A stretch of 64,000 nt of DNA. Source: Curvularia sp. ZM96 (taxonomy: Eukaryota > Ascomycota > Dothideomycetes > Pleosporales > Pleosporaceae). Positions within the stretch are counted from its first letter, which is position 1; the number at the start of each line of letters is the position of its first letter. A model generated the notes under the pieces. The model saw only the letters and a program-made list of their open reading frames with translations, had not been told where the DNA came from and did no database searches. This document shows positions 9,624-20,926 of this stretch, one piece after another. The translations under genes were made by a program, and so were the position numbers. The stretch covers positions 992,001 through 1,056,000 of the forward strand of contig JAJGBQ010000002.1 in NCBI GenBank assembly GCA_022457065.1. The letters are read 5' to 3'.

Positions 9624-12600
9624 GGTGTGTGTGTTGGGTGATGTGACCAGGTGTGTTTGTGTGTGGTAATTGGCAAGAGAAGGAGAGATTGAAAGACGGG
9701 GAGCGTTGAAGAGGGCTCTCGAGGACGAGTAGCAGTGGTGGTTTAGCGAGTGCAAGTAGTTGAAGGGCCGGCCCAGGGAGGGTATATATCAGAAAAGTGA
9801 CGGGAGCGTGGGTGGCGTCAGAGGGGTGGCGTCAGATATGCAGAGGAATGGGAGGATGATTCGAGGAGGTCGAGGGCAGGAGGTGGTACAGAAGAAAAGG
9901 GCAAGCAGCAGGAGCGACCCAGTCGAGTGGCCGTGGTACCTGCCCGGCGGAGCCTGCACCAGGCAGCGAGCTGGAGTGATGACGAACATGTCGTCGGGTG
10001 CATTTTACTAGCTCTGCCGCCGCAGTCGCGTGCAAGAATAGGACGGCGATGCTGCGAGTCGTCGTGCCTGTGCTTTCCGGAGAGGCCTCTGGTCCCAGAG
10101 GCGACTAGCAGCAGGGAGCATCAGCGCCGGGGAAGAGGCATCCCTGCTTCCGCGTCTGTCAATCGCGTTCAGGACGAAGCCATGCAGCTCGCTAAGAGGC
10201 TGGTGGCTTTTGTGGGCTTCACGTCTGTCCCCGCCGATCTGCCATGCGATTGGCGAGTCTAGACTTATCTGTGACGGAGCCATTTGCAGCGGGCGAGGAG
10301 ACAGGCCGTCGATTGCGATGCAGGCGGACGGTGAATGGGACGCCCCTGGCCCCCTACCCAGAGGGACGTCGGTGTAGGCGTCGATGGGGAGATGTCGCAG
10401 TAGGGGAGCAGACCCTGCATGAACGCGGCAACGGGGGGGATCAGGTTGACCCCCCAGCCCGCCACCAACGGGCGAGTCTCATTCGGAAGTTCAATAGTTG
10501 CATTCGCGTGCAATCTACGTACGTACAACCTGGCCAAACATTATATCCGAACGCGGCCTGCCTAAACGTCTCTGGCCTCGCACGGCCATCCAGGTGGCGT
10601 CCCCCACACCCACACCCACTCCCGCTCCCACTCCCATACATGTGCTTTCAGCTCCGCCGGGCAGTCCGGTGAGCCCAGCAGCGTCGCGGAAAACTCTGTC
10701 GGTGGGTAGCTGACGTGCTGTCGGCGCGTGCCCTTGTCCCTGTACAAAACCTGTGAGACCAGGTTACATCAGCTGGCGTTCCCGAACCACGCAGGTGGAA
10801 CTTGGCCTGGTGCTGCACAGCACAAAGCTCATTCGACCGTCCTGCCATCCGGGCCCCATGCAGCTAGTTCACAGCAGGAGGCTCTGTCTTCCCCATCCGA
10901 GCGTATGCCGGCCTAGCCTATTAGCCCTTCGGTTCCTGGCAACGCCCCAGTCGTCGGCAGGCCGAGGTTACGTATTCCGCTTGTGCAGAGATACAAATGC
11001 AGATGCAGATGCAGATGCAAATGCAGACGCAGACGCAGCACAAAAGAACAAATAGACACGTCGCCAGTTATGCTGCGCTTGCATAACATGTCGTTGCTGG
11101 ATACACGCCGTTCCAGACAAGCACACAAAGGCCTCTGGGACGCACACCTTGACGGCGACCGACTCGCTAGCTCCCAGTGGACCAGCACACGAGAGCTTCG
11201 GTCCCAGTACTGCACCGCCCGATGACTCAGCAGCAGGTTGGCAAGTCGTAGAATTAAACCACAGCCGCGCAGTGCGCGGCTACAGCCATTATTGGGAGCT
11301 CGAACCGGACGTCGTCCAAGTGGGCCCGTTGGGAAAAGGTGGGGCGAGGGCGTGCGTCATGCACTGCTCCTGCACCGCCATCAGCAAACTAAACGCCCGG
11401 CCGATCGACGAACCTAGGTTCCTCGCTTCATCCACAACAAGACATCGTCTATGCATACCTCCGGCGTCGAGACCGACTCCCCCCAAGCCACGACGTGTAT
11501 ACAGGCCCCGCCCCACTGGCCGTGCGGTCGGCCGCATAGTGGACAAAAGGATTCGTTCCCATGGACGGCGCTGCATAAGATACCGGTGCCACCTGCAGCA
11601 CTCGCCCAGTCCACCCATATCCTTCTTCGCAGCCTGGACTCTGGTACCCCGCTCTCCCGGCCAATTTCACCGTGGAAACCTCCTATCCAAGGCATCCTCC
11701 CGGCCCCAGCAACACTGCCTGTTGTGTGAGCAGCAAACATGTTGAGCGCCCTCCCGCCATCAACCTGGTCCCCGTATCGAGGTCATATTGCATGGAAAGG
11801 GACCAATCCAATCAACAAACCAAGAACTCGGGGTCCAGGAGCGTTGAACGTGGACGGCAATAACATGGTGGTCAAGCGCCACATCTACCGGCAGTTGTCG
11901 GTATGCCGAATCCGCTGCCAGATACTCGTGCGCGGTCCGAGAGCCACCATGTGCCGCATGCCACGCTGAGTGGACGGGCATGCCTGCACATGGCGCTCAC
12001 CGATAATGGGATTGTGCAAGTTGCGATATACAGCCACGTTCCTTCGAACGCCACTCCACCCTACGATCATCAATCCCTTTTGCCAGAACAGACATGGATA
12101 CACCATCCTTTTGTCCTCAATCGCCCGATTGCAATTCATCGAGATGCTTCTATCGCTTCGGGCGGCCTCCTCCTACCGACTGCTACTCGAATCGCCGTCG
12201 CTCTGAGGATGGGATAGCTGATAGTGCAAGGCTACCGGAGCCCACTCCATCTCCGGCAATGGGTTGCCTAGTCCAAGGGTCTCCAAGTAAGCCAAACTGT
12301 TTTGTGTTCTGACAAGATTGCCAGTGATAGCCGAGACACCAAGGACATACTAAGCATTTCGTAAACCACTGTCTTTGCTAGGATGTTGAATCGACTTGGG
12401 TCTTACGAGACCACATCTGAAGTTCGATGACTGGCAGCTGCCACCACCACCGTTACCCATAGACGTGCGAATACCATCGAAAAGGATTTCAAGGCCAGCG
12501 CCTCATAACGACTTGGATAACCAATGCAAGAGGAGGGGGTCATAGTAGCAAGGCCACCCATTCGGCAGACGTGAAAACAACAGGGCACTGCCGGGCATCT

Positions 12601-13832
12601 GGGAATCTACCGATAGCCAGCGTAAGACGGGTCGCTACGAACCGGCATCATGACGTGCAGCATTTCACCGATTCGGCAGCTCGCTTCAGTCGGACAAGAT
12701 CCAGTAGCTGACTGCAGCAATCCCTTCCTTTGCTGCTCACCTTCGCCGCCATCGTCATCATCATCACCGTCCGTCGGCAATCGCGCGAGCCATATTCTAG
12801 ACACATATGGGCTGAAAACGCCCCACCTTTCATCGTGATATCACACTGGCTGGCTCAAGATCCCTTGTGGTAAAAGAAGTAAAAGCAAATACATCCCAAC
12901 AGGCCGCCACATGGAGAGAGATAGGCCAGATAGACTACCTGCCAATAAAACAAAGGCAAAAAAACACCAACCATCCATGGACATGTCCACCTCGCAATGC
13001 TTGGCATGTAAGTATACGCAACTCACGTAAAACAGAGACAAGACCAAGATCATCCTGCATTGATGATGATGCTGCCTCGCCTCTTTGGCCCGATGTTCTA
13101 GGGGGGAGGGCAACGGGTTGCAGACTGGGTATGTAGTCATGGGCGAAGGGCGGTGAGAACAGGCTCGCGGAATACGACGATAATTTCTTATGCCACACAA
13201 CGAGGTGATGAAAAGTGACATCCTGAACAGCCACTGCATTAGACTCATGCAGTCAATGTAGCAATCGCTTCCACTCTCGTTGCAAGTAATCATGCCCGCT
13301 CAGCCCGCACCAAAGCACGGCACGTCTTCCTCCAGCCTGCTCACTGCCACAAGCACAAAGTACACAGACAAAACAAATATGTTCAAACACTCACTCAGAC
13401 ACACACACGCACTTTTCCGTCAGCATCAAAGTGATATTAGAATGTAAATTACTACTTCCTACAAAGGACCAAAGGCGGGGGGGAATAAGTATCGAAAAGG
13501 CTAAGTAAACATACGAGAAGCTGTCGTCTTGGGACCGTGTAACCCACACACCACATCTAAAAGGCTAAAACACTGTCCCGTTAATAAATGAAAGGCCCCG
13601 CAGACTGAGAAGAAAATGAAGCCAGACATTCGAGTATATCTCCTTCAATGTCAGCAATGCACCAACCCCCCCAAATTTGCAAACGCCAGCAACCGTCATG
13701 ACCGCCACTGCCGTCTTTGGGTCAACGTCCTTGGCATTTCCGGTGCAAGCGCGCTGGCCGCTGCTGCCCAAACCCCTACGCAGTCGATGCAAAGGCTGGG
13801 AGCGGGCATACACCCATGTGGGTCAAGCAGGC
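9624..13832. other. 4.2-kb stretch without a supported gene
   Basis: Between the PQ-loop gene start and the septin stop codon. ORFs up to 198 codons occur on both strands (for example 11149-11745 plus) but overlap each other, are rich in Arg/Pro/Ser/Cys and show no domain. The sequence is GC-rich and stop-poor, which explains them. It includes a pyrimidine (CCCACA/CTCCCA) run near 10595-10638, an ATGCAG hexamer array near 10998-11038 and an 8-bp-stem hairpin at 11263-11281. The part nearest 13832 should be septin 3'UTR. Confidence 0.5.
10998..11038. repeat. ATGCAG/ACGCAG hexamer microsatellite
   Basis: Imperfect tandem hexamers (ATGCAG changing to ACGCAG) of about seven units in a non-coding stretch. 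Confidence 0.85.
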
Positions 13833-15284
13833 TTAAGCGTCGTCTGCGTCGTCATGCGCCATACCACTCTGCTCTCGGTTCATGCGGGCCTCAATCTCCT
13901 TCAGTTGGCTCTCGCGGGCCAAGAGCTCCTGTCGCTTCTCGTTGATCTCACGTTGGACCTTGACTTCGATCTCGCGCAGCTTCTCCTCCTCACGGCGCAG
14001 CTGCTCCTCCTTCAGGCGTACCGACTGGCTGGCGAGATCCTCGGGGTTCATCGACGAGTCGTTACTTCTTTTTGTTAGCGTGCACTTCATGTACAAGGCA
14101 ATCAATCAACACTTACGCAGAAGCACCTTCGACACTCTTGCTGAGCTTCTCGGTACGGTAGTTCTCGTATAGGAAGTCGTGCGTGATTTCCTTGAGATCG
14201 GCAAGATGGCTGTGCAGGAGCGCGCTTCGCACGGCAAGGAAGTCGGAGTGGCGGGGGTTATCCACCTCTACGATACCCCAAGGGTACTGGCGTGCCCTGA
14301 CCCGTCGGCCGTTTACCTCGACAATGTCCTCGGAACCAACAATGGCAAAGGGCATCAGGCCACGGAGCTCGGCATTTTCCTCAACTGTGTCCTCGTCATC
14401 TTCTTCGACATCGTAAGGAAAGTTGTACACAGGGATGCGGTAGTGCTCAATGTCCTCCATGACGAGCTTTTTCGACTCGGCAAGCTCAGCAGGTGTAAGT
14501 GAGTCAGCCTTGCCAATGACGGGGATGACGTTGCAGCGGGGGGAAAGGCGCTTCATGAGCTCAATGTCGAGTTCGCGCAGACTAGAACGGCATTAGCAGA
14601 GCATTGGCTAACGTGGAGAGAAGACATACCCGTGTCCGGTAGGGGTGATGAAGTACAGGAGTACGTGTACACGATCGTCCCGGAAGCGCGGGTTACGCTT
14701 AATACGCGATTCCTCTGCAAGAATGCCATCGTACTGTCGCTCCAGATATCCAACGATTTCTGAGAAACTGTATCACAGGTGAGCCGGCGTTGTCATGTTG
14801 GCTGCAGGGTGCCTACCTGGCCTCATTGTCGATCTGGTCTCCAAATCCGGGTGTGTCGACAATGGTGAGCGAGATGCGGGTGCCCTCCTCGTCGAGTTCT
14901 GTCCAATTGTCAGTCGCTGCATCAGGGGCGTGATGGTAGTGTCCACGACCGATGGGGGCAACGCACCGACAGTGATGGGCTTGATCTTGACGCCCTCCTC
15001 AACGTGGGCAGTTGTAGGATCGTCGACCTCCTTGTGTCCAAGCACCTGCTGGCCGCAAAGTGTGTTGACAAAGGTCGTCCGGCCCGTACCTGAGGCACCG
15101 CAGACCATCAGGCAGAACTGGATTCCCTTCTTGACATTCTTCTTTCTGCGCGTCTTGTTAAGCGCCTGAGGCATTGTTAGTGACGAGAAGGGATAGCAAG
15201 GGCGTGTGCAGAGGGCAGGGTGGCCTCGTGTGCCTGGGGAGCGGAGACGTGGTGTCGTGGGGAGGAGCGGCGTACCGAAGACAT
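13833..15284 (-). CDS. CDC11: Septin, Cdc11/AspA class
   Basis: GTP-binding cytoskeletal protein of septin filaments, acting at septation sites, hyphal tips and branch points. Minus-strand exons: 15284-15276, 15165-14967, 14898-14817, 14767-14630, 14581-14117, 14064-13833, giving 374 aa. The first exon is 9 nt (MSS) and splices in phase to ALNKTRRKKNVKKG, the polybasic membrane-binding segment. G1 loop GASGTGRT (residues 26-33) has Arg where active GTPases have Lys, as in yeast Cdc11. DTPGFGDQ (G3), GKADSLT (G4) and the septin-unique element around GRRVRARQYPWG are present. A long charged coiled coil occupies about residues 305-365. The RNPRFRDDRVH and ITPTGHGLRELD blocks also match Cdc11. 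Divergent from the PROPPIN gene. Confidence 0.93.
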
Positions 15285-16245
15285 GATGGACTGTGGAGAG
15301 TGGATGTGAAGTGTCTTGGATGGAACCGTGTGGACACAATGGAGACCGCCGGAAGAGGAGGTGAGTGGAGGCGAGTGTGTAGAGAGACAGAGGATGATGA
15401 CTGTCTGGTTGTTGGAGCGGTGTCGTCGTGGAAATTTGGGGACGCTGGCAGCTACTCCCTGCGCGATGCAAAGGGGCTCGCTAGCGGGAAACACCCTGGT
15501 CCGTCTCTCCTTCTTGGCGCAACCACATGGCCCGACCCGACTGCTTTGGGTGCGATTTGCAGTACAAGAGAGACGCTTGTTTGTCGCGCACGCTCACAGA
15601 GAGAGAAAGCGAAGAGAAACTATCTGTAGCGGGTGCAACGGCTTCTGCATTCACTCTCTTTCCTTGGTGCAGCCTTCGGCACTCGCTGTGCGCTTCGCAG
15701 TCTCCTGATATGGATGCCATATCGGCGTCGACGCGTCCAAATTCCCGACCGTTTACAAACACGTCTACGCATTTGCTTCTGCCGGAGACCCCCATGGCTT
15801 GCCAGACTACAATTGTACGGATAAAAAATCACTTGCTTTATTGTTTTCTAATCATCTGGTCTTCAGTCGTACAGTAGCATCCGGCGTTGCAACCACCCAT
15901 ACTCTACCTACAGTCCATGTCTTCCGTCCCACCAGCCACGCTTGCCGCAACCGGCTAGCTCCCGCATTACGGGGAAGGAGCCAGGCGGGCGCAGATGACA
16001 AGGTGAGCTGTGACCTGCGGACCCTCGATATCGTCGTCGCCAATCCACTCCCCTCCTCTCCCGCGGTACACATGTCGCCGCACCCGCTTTTGGGGCCATG
16101 GGTCTAGCATGTCATCGACTTCTTCACGCTTGCAGTCTTCGTACTGAACGCACCCTCTGTCTCTGCATCTACGGCGAAGAAACCCTGCCCCGCCTTGGTG
16201 TTTGAAACAACGCATAGCCAAACTACCTTATAACGACGACAGACC
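15285..16245. promoter_or_regulatory. Divergent promoter region of septin and PROPPIN genes
   Basis: About 960 bp between two start codons transcribed apart. Short ORFs here are not protein-like. No single regulatory motif stands out. Confidence 0.5.
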
Positions 16246-17520
16246 ATGAATACCAGGCCCATCCTCGACTCAGACACCGGGCCATTTGTGCTCTCGGCCT
16301 CGTTCAACGCCGACTGCTCCCACTTTTCTGTAGCACTCGAGACTGGCTTCCGCGGTAGGATGCGCCTATCCAAATCTACAGACATTAGCTGACGTTTGTA
16401 GTCTTCTCATCTACAACATGCGAGGAGCGGATTGCCAGAGGTATGTTCAACTCACCAGCGCCCACGACATCATGCTGACATACCCGCAGAGGTCGGAGGC
16501 GGCATCGGCTGCGCAGAGATGCTCGGCAACAAGAGCTACATAGCCCTAGTCGGAGGAGGGAAGCAGCCCAAATATCCCCAGAACAAGGTGCGTCCCGAGG
16601 ACTCCGGCTGGATACTGGTCAACGATACTGACGTCATCTTCGAGGTTCAAATCTGGAACGACAAGACGGAGCGCTTCACCACTTCGGTTGAGTTCAAGAC
16701 ACCCATTCAGCGTGTACGGCTGTCGCAAACGCACATGGTGGTCGCGCTGCTGAACTCGGTGTGCATATACAAGATGAAGGTGCCTCCGGCCAAGACGGCT
16801 GAATACGAAACGGTCAATAATCCGTTTGGGTTGTGCGAGCTGGGCACAAACATTGTCGCCTTCCCGGGAAGGGCAGCTGGGCAAGTCAAGATTTACAATC
16901 TGAACACGGGCAACGTCAGCATCATTCCCGCACACGAGAGCCCACTACGCGCAATCGGTATAAGCAGAAACGCCGATCTCATAGCAACGGCTAGTGAACA
17001 GGGCACAATCATACGTCTGTGGTCATTCCCATCCTGCACCAAACTAGCAGAGCTTCGTCGCGGCGTTGACCCCGCCGCCATTTTCTCTCTTGCTTTCTCT
17101 CCTGATGGCTCGACACTCGCCGTGACTTCGGACAAATCCACGCTTCACATTTATGACCTCAAGGCAGCAACGGCTGCCTCACAGGCCGATCCAACACAGC
17201 ATAAGTACGGCATATTGTCCAAAATCCCGCTTTTGCCCCGGCAGTTCTCCGACACATATCCCACTGCGACGGCCAAGTTTGAAATGGGTGATGAGCCCAC
17301 ATCTTGGGGTCCACATGGCAAATCTGCTACCTTGAGTGCAGGCATTCCAGGCGTACCAGGCGGCAGGCCCACCAAAGGCTTGATTGGCTGGTTGGACGAC
17401 CAAACTGTCCTGGTTCTTGGTGCTGGACAAGACGCTCGGTGGGAGCGGTTTGTGGTGGGCATTGATGATAAAGGGAAAAAGTGTCTTGTTACAAATGGCT
17501 GGAGACGCTATATCGATTAG
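16246..17520 (+). CDS. PROPPIN WD-repeat protein, Hsv2/Atg18 family
   Basis: Seven-bladed beta-propeller that binds PI3P and PI(3,5)P2 on endosome, vacuole or autophagosome membranes. Proposed exons: 16246-16354, 16402-16440, 16490-16587, 16645-17520, giving 373 aa. The N-terminus SASFNADCSHFSVALETGF is blade 1; IGCAEMLGNKSYIALVGGG is the conserved next strand. The phosphoinositide motif is LRRG at about residues 219-222 (FRRG in Atg18), followed by SLAFSPDGSTLAV. The third intron (16588-16644) is exactly 57 nt and stop-free, so translation continues if it is kept (392 aa); I remove it because it breaks the family block NKV-x-IW. LRRG with a short loop suggests the Hsv2/WIPI3-4 branch rather than Atg18 itself. 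Confidence 0.9.
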
Positions 17521-18241
17521 GGGACTTTATTAAGCGTTTATCAGGGAACCGGAGGCAGAATCTACAACTTCAAATAGATGGCGACTGGGCGCCACCATTC
17601 TCATTGGATTTGGTATTGTTTGTAGGACTCGGCGGAGTGAGATACTGAGATATGGCAAGGCGTTTGTAAAGTTGGCTAGACGTTCTGATACCCATTGTTA
17701 GCTTGCAACAAATTATTCTGTACACTCATATGTCACTTGAAGATCGAGTTAGGACACTAGTATGTAATCTTGTTGTACAAGAGTGTTTCGCAGCACCTGG
17801 CTTGATACTCCAATCACGGTCTCCTTTTTAGAGGACATCATACGAAGCCACTGCCCTGAGTCCCAGTCAGACAGAAAACGCCAAATCAACACAATATATA
17901 GTAATACTGATTCCATTATCGTCCAAGGACGTATATGTATACAACAACAAGACCAACCCGTTTCCAGGCCAAAACATGCCATTCCGGTGGCCCACAGCAA
18001 ATGCTCCCAAACGCCACGGTGCGGTACTCAATTTCCGCACCAGTTCATGCCATCAGTCATTCCATCTTCGGGATGGGTATAAGCCGAAAAGAAGAAGAAG
18101 AAGAAGAAAAAAAGGTCGGTTATAGAATGGAGGAGAAAAAAAAGAACGAAAAAAAGATAAAAACAATGTCTTTTGCATCCCGCCCAGGCACAAAAGAAGC
18201 AAAATGGTACATAGCCTAGGCTACCTCCTCCTTCTAGGCAC
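17521..18241. other. Convergent 3' region
   Basis: Between the 3' ends of the PROPPIN and GH76 genes. It contains an A/G-rich run (about 18082-18165) and no supported gene; probably two 3'UTRs. Confidence 0.5.
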
Positions 18242-19866
18242 TTAAATCAACATCCAGTAGGATCCGCCAACAAACATGGCAGCAACTAAGATGGTAAGAA
18301 TAGCGGCGCCCGCCTTATCCGCGGTAGTGATTTCAGACTGGAACTTGGGCAAGCGGTCATCGTCGTTGCCCGATCCAAGCCCCGGGTCACCTTTACTGGT
18401 GCCGCCTGTGGAATGCGAGTACGGCGCTGGTACGCGCTCAGCGTTGAGGACAGAAATGACATTGAGCGCCGTCATCTGGGGGCCCACGCCGCCGATGCCG
18501 TCGAAGCCTGTATTCCACCACTTCATGCCGCATTGGTGGGGGCCGCCGTTGTGCTGCGAAGGGCCTTCGCAGGTTTGCGCGGCGGCGACGGCGGATTTTT
18601 GTAGCCTGGGCAGAATCTGCGGGGTGAATTCGGGGGCCATTTGGATGGTGATGCCGAGCCAGCGGGCGAGATAGGCTTTGAAGCTTTCTTGGTCGGCGTC
18701 GCAGAGTTTCTTGGCTTCGCAGATCTCGACCATGACGCCACCCTTTTCTTCTGGGAAGAATATGCTGCTTTTGTTGAGGAATTGGGATAGGGCGGTTTTC
18801 CATTTCTCGCCGCCGTTGGTATAGTTGTACATCTGGCATATTATTAGTTTGCTGTTTTGGTCGTTAAACCATGCAAGGAAAAAAAAATGCACATACATAG
18901 GCTGCGCCTGCGATCATGATTCCGTAGTTGTACGTCCATGGTGTTCGGTCGGCCTCGCTACAAGGGGGATTTGTCGTCATACTCGTGCCGTCGAAGACTT
19001 GTCCATCACCGGGCAAGATAGGGCTATCGGACATCCAGTCAAAGGCTTTTTCTGCCCAAGTTGCATACGTGTCGTTGCCTGTGTACATGGCAAGTCTGGC
19101 CCCGAGGTGGAAAAGACCTCCGTTCGAGGCAGTGTTTTTGTACGTCCACCCATTCAGCCATGGAAAGATCTGCCAGCGCATGCCACCACCGCAATTGCCA
19201 TCAGCAACCTCCTTCTGGTAGCGGCCGACAAATTGGTTAAAGACGGATTGCGTAATGGCGAGCCAACCAGGCTGGTCCTCAGGAGGATCTGGGAGCTTGT
19301 ACTCGGCTGCAGCGATCATGGAAAAGGCCCAGAATACTTGGTCGTCGTTTCCCTCGTTCTTGGACTGATTTGAAGGCATCTAGAGCGACTTAGTAATTGA
19401 CCAAAAACATGCTGCTTTCAGGAGGGCGAGGAGGAAATAAGTACCAGATCAAGATGCTCTCCAAACTGGTGGATCAAGCCTTCGCGAACCATGTCGTTGT
19501 ACTGGTCATCGCCAGTGTAATGCCAGTAGTCTAGCAGTGTGCCAAACATGGCGCCGGCCTGCCACCAATAATATGGCGGGTAGAGAATACCTGGGTAACC
19601 TCCCAGGACATGGACTCCCTTGTCGTCAATTGTGGCATACTGCGCGACAAGCTGTTTGGCGACCTTGCTGGAAACATCTTTGATAGAATCTATGCGACAA
19701 AGAGGTTAGTACTTGGCAGGCGCGCATAGTGTTTGGAAGCGCGAGCAAAATCATGCATACCTGGGGAATTAGGATCGAGAGTCAGAGCCTGGGTAAGTGG
19801 TCGCACGACGTCTGTCGACAGCAGAGAGAGGGCAGCTAGTGCTTGCGCAGGGCTGAATAACCTCAT
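18242..19866 (-). CDS. GPI-anchored GH76 mannan endo-1,6-alpha-mannosidase (DFG5/DCW1 type)
   Basis: Cell-wall enzyme thought to process the GPI glycan and cross-link GPI proteins to wall polysaccharide. Minus-strand exons: 19866-19761, 19689-19445, 19379-18897, 18832-18242, giving 474 aa. The N-terminus (MRLFSPAQALAALSLLSTDVV) is a signal peptide. The GH76 body includes YPPYYWWQAGAMFGTLLDYW, the catalytic Asp pair in EGNDDQVFWA (residues 129-130), WQIFPWLNGW and NGGLFHLGARLAMYTGN. The C-terminus is a hydrophobic tail (AAILTILVAAMFVGGSYW) after a polar Ser/Gly/Asp linker, as expected for a GPI anchor signal. Length fits the family (about 450 aa). DFG5 and DCW1 cannot be told apart from sequence alone. 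Confidence 0.93.
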
Positions 19867-20926
19867 GACGGCATGTGAGATGGGGCCTAGAGCAATGCTA
19901 ACGAGTGGGGTTCCAGGATGCTGGTGCCGGGTCTAGTGGCAAGATGTAGTAGTCGTACTCGACAACAGAAACGCAGCAGAAGGGATAAGTGGGTGAGTAG
20001 TCCGTAGGAAGTGAGCAAGTTGGGTCAGGTGGGCGGACGAGGGTTAGGTAGAAGAGGGGAAGAGAGAACGTGTGAATGCAGGGCCAGGGCGCGTGTAGGT
20101 GACGAAGGAAGAGTGGGCGGGATCGACAAGCAGCACCTGGCAAGGAATACACAGTGCCATGGGCGTGTGGCACAGGGCTGGACACCTAATCCCGTATTCA
20201 GGGCGTCAGCAAATGACACTTGCATGCGCCCGCTCTTCGCTCCCCTCCCATTGCCCTCTGCGAGAGGCAGGTCGGCAGGGCTGCCAAGGCTGGCAGCGCC
20301 ATACTGAGCCGGTTTGGTTCCGGCGCCACAATATTAGCTACCACTAATTCACGTCCCCGGCTGGACATGCAGGGCCGACGGTTGTGCGTCTGAAAGATTT
20401 TTCTCTACAGTAGTCATGGCTGGTCCATGTTGACGACGAGTTGAAACAGAGAGGGGACCAGCTTTGGCGGGGCGGAGGCAAGGAACTGTGGCGCAGGGCT
20501 AGAGGATCCAGGACGCCTTGTTTCTTCGTATACGTACCGAGTACTTCGTACAAATATACTTGTATATATGCATGCATGACCGCTCCCTGTAAGTACAGAG
20601 ACATGAACATATGCAGCTAGATACAACACAACGGCTGTGCCTGCCTAGAAGCCAGGGACATGGAGCTCACCACGCCACACACAAGCATTGCCCAAGCATG
20701 CTTGCGCCGTCTTGAGGATGCCGGTCGCCCGCCTGCCAAGACGCACGGAAGCGACGGGCGCATGGGTTTTTGTGGGGGCGGAAATTGTGATCGAATCTGC
20801 CGCGCAACAACAGAACCACCTTTGTTACAGCACACCATGAATATCACCACAGGCACGATGATCAAGCTGACGACCAACCAAGCAAACGCGCGTTCCTGAA
20901 TTTTGTCTTCTACCAATCTCCCCTGC
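19867..20926. other. Intergenic, upstream of GH76 gene and downstream of MCC beta gene
   Basis: No supported gene. The part near 19867 is presumably the GH76 promoter. A TA-rich palindromic patch occurs at about 20524-20575. The longer minus ORF (20617-21225) is only a shadow overlapping the MCC beta last exon. Confidence 0.5.

Noticed and set aside
11149..11745. 198-codon ORF on the plus strand and its minus shadows
   Set aside because: Several frames are open at once and composition is not protein-like.
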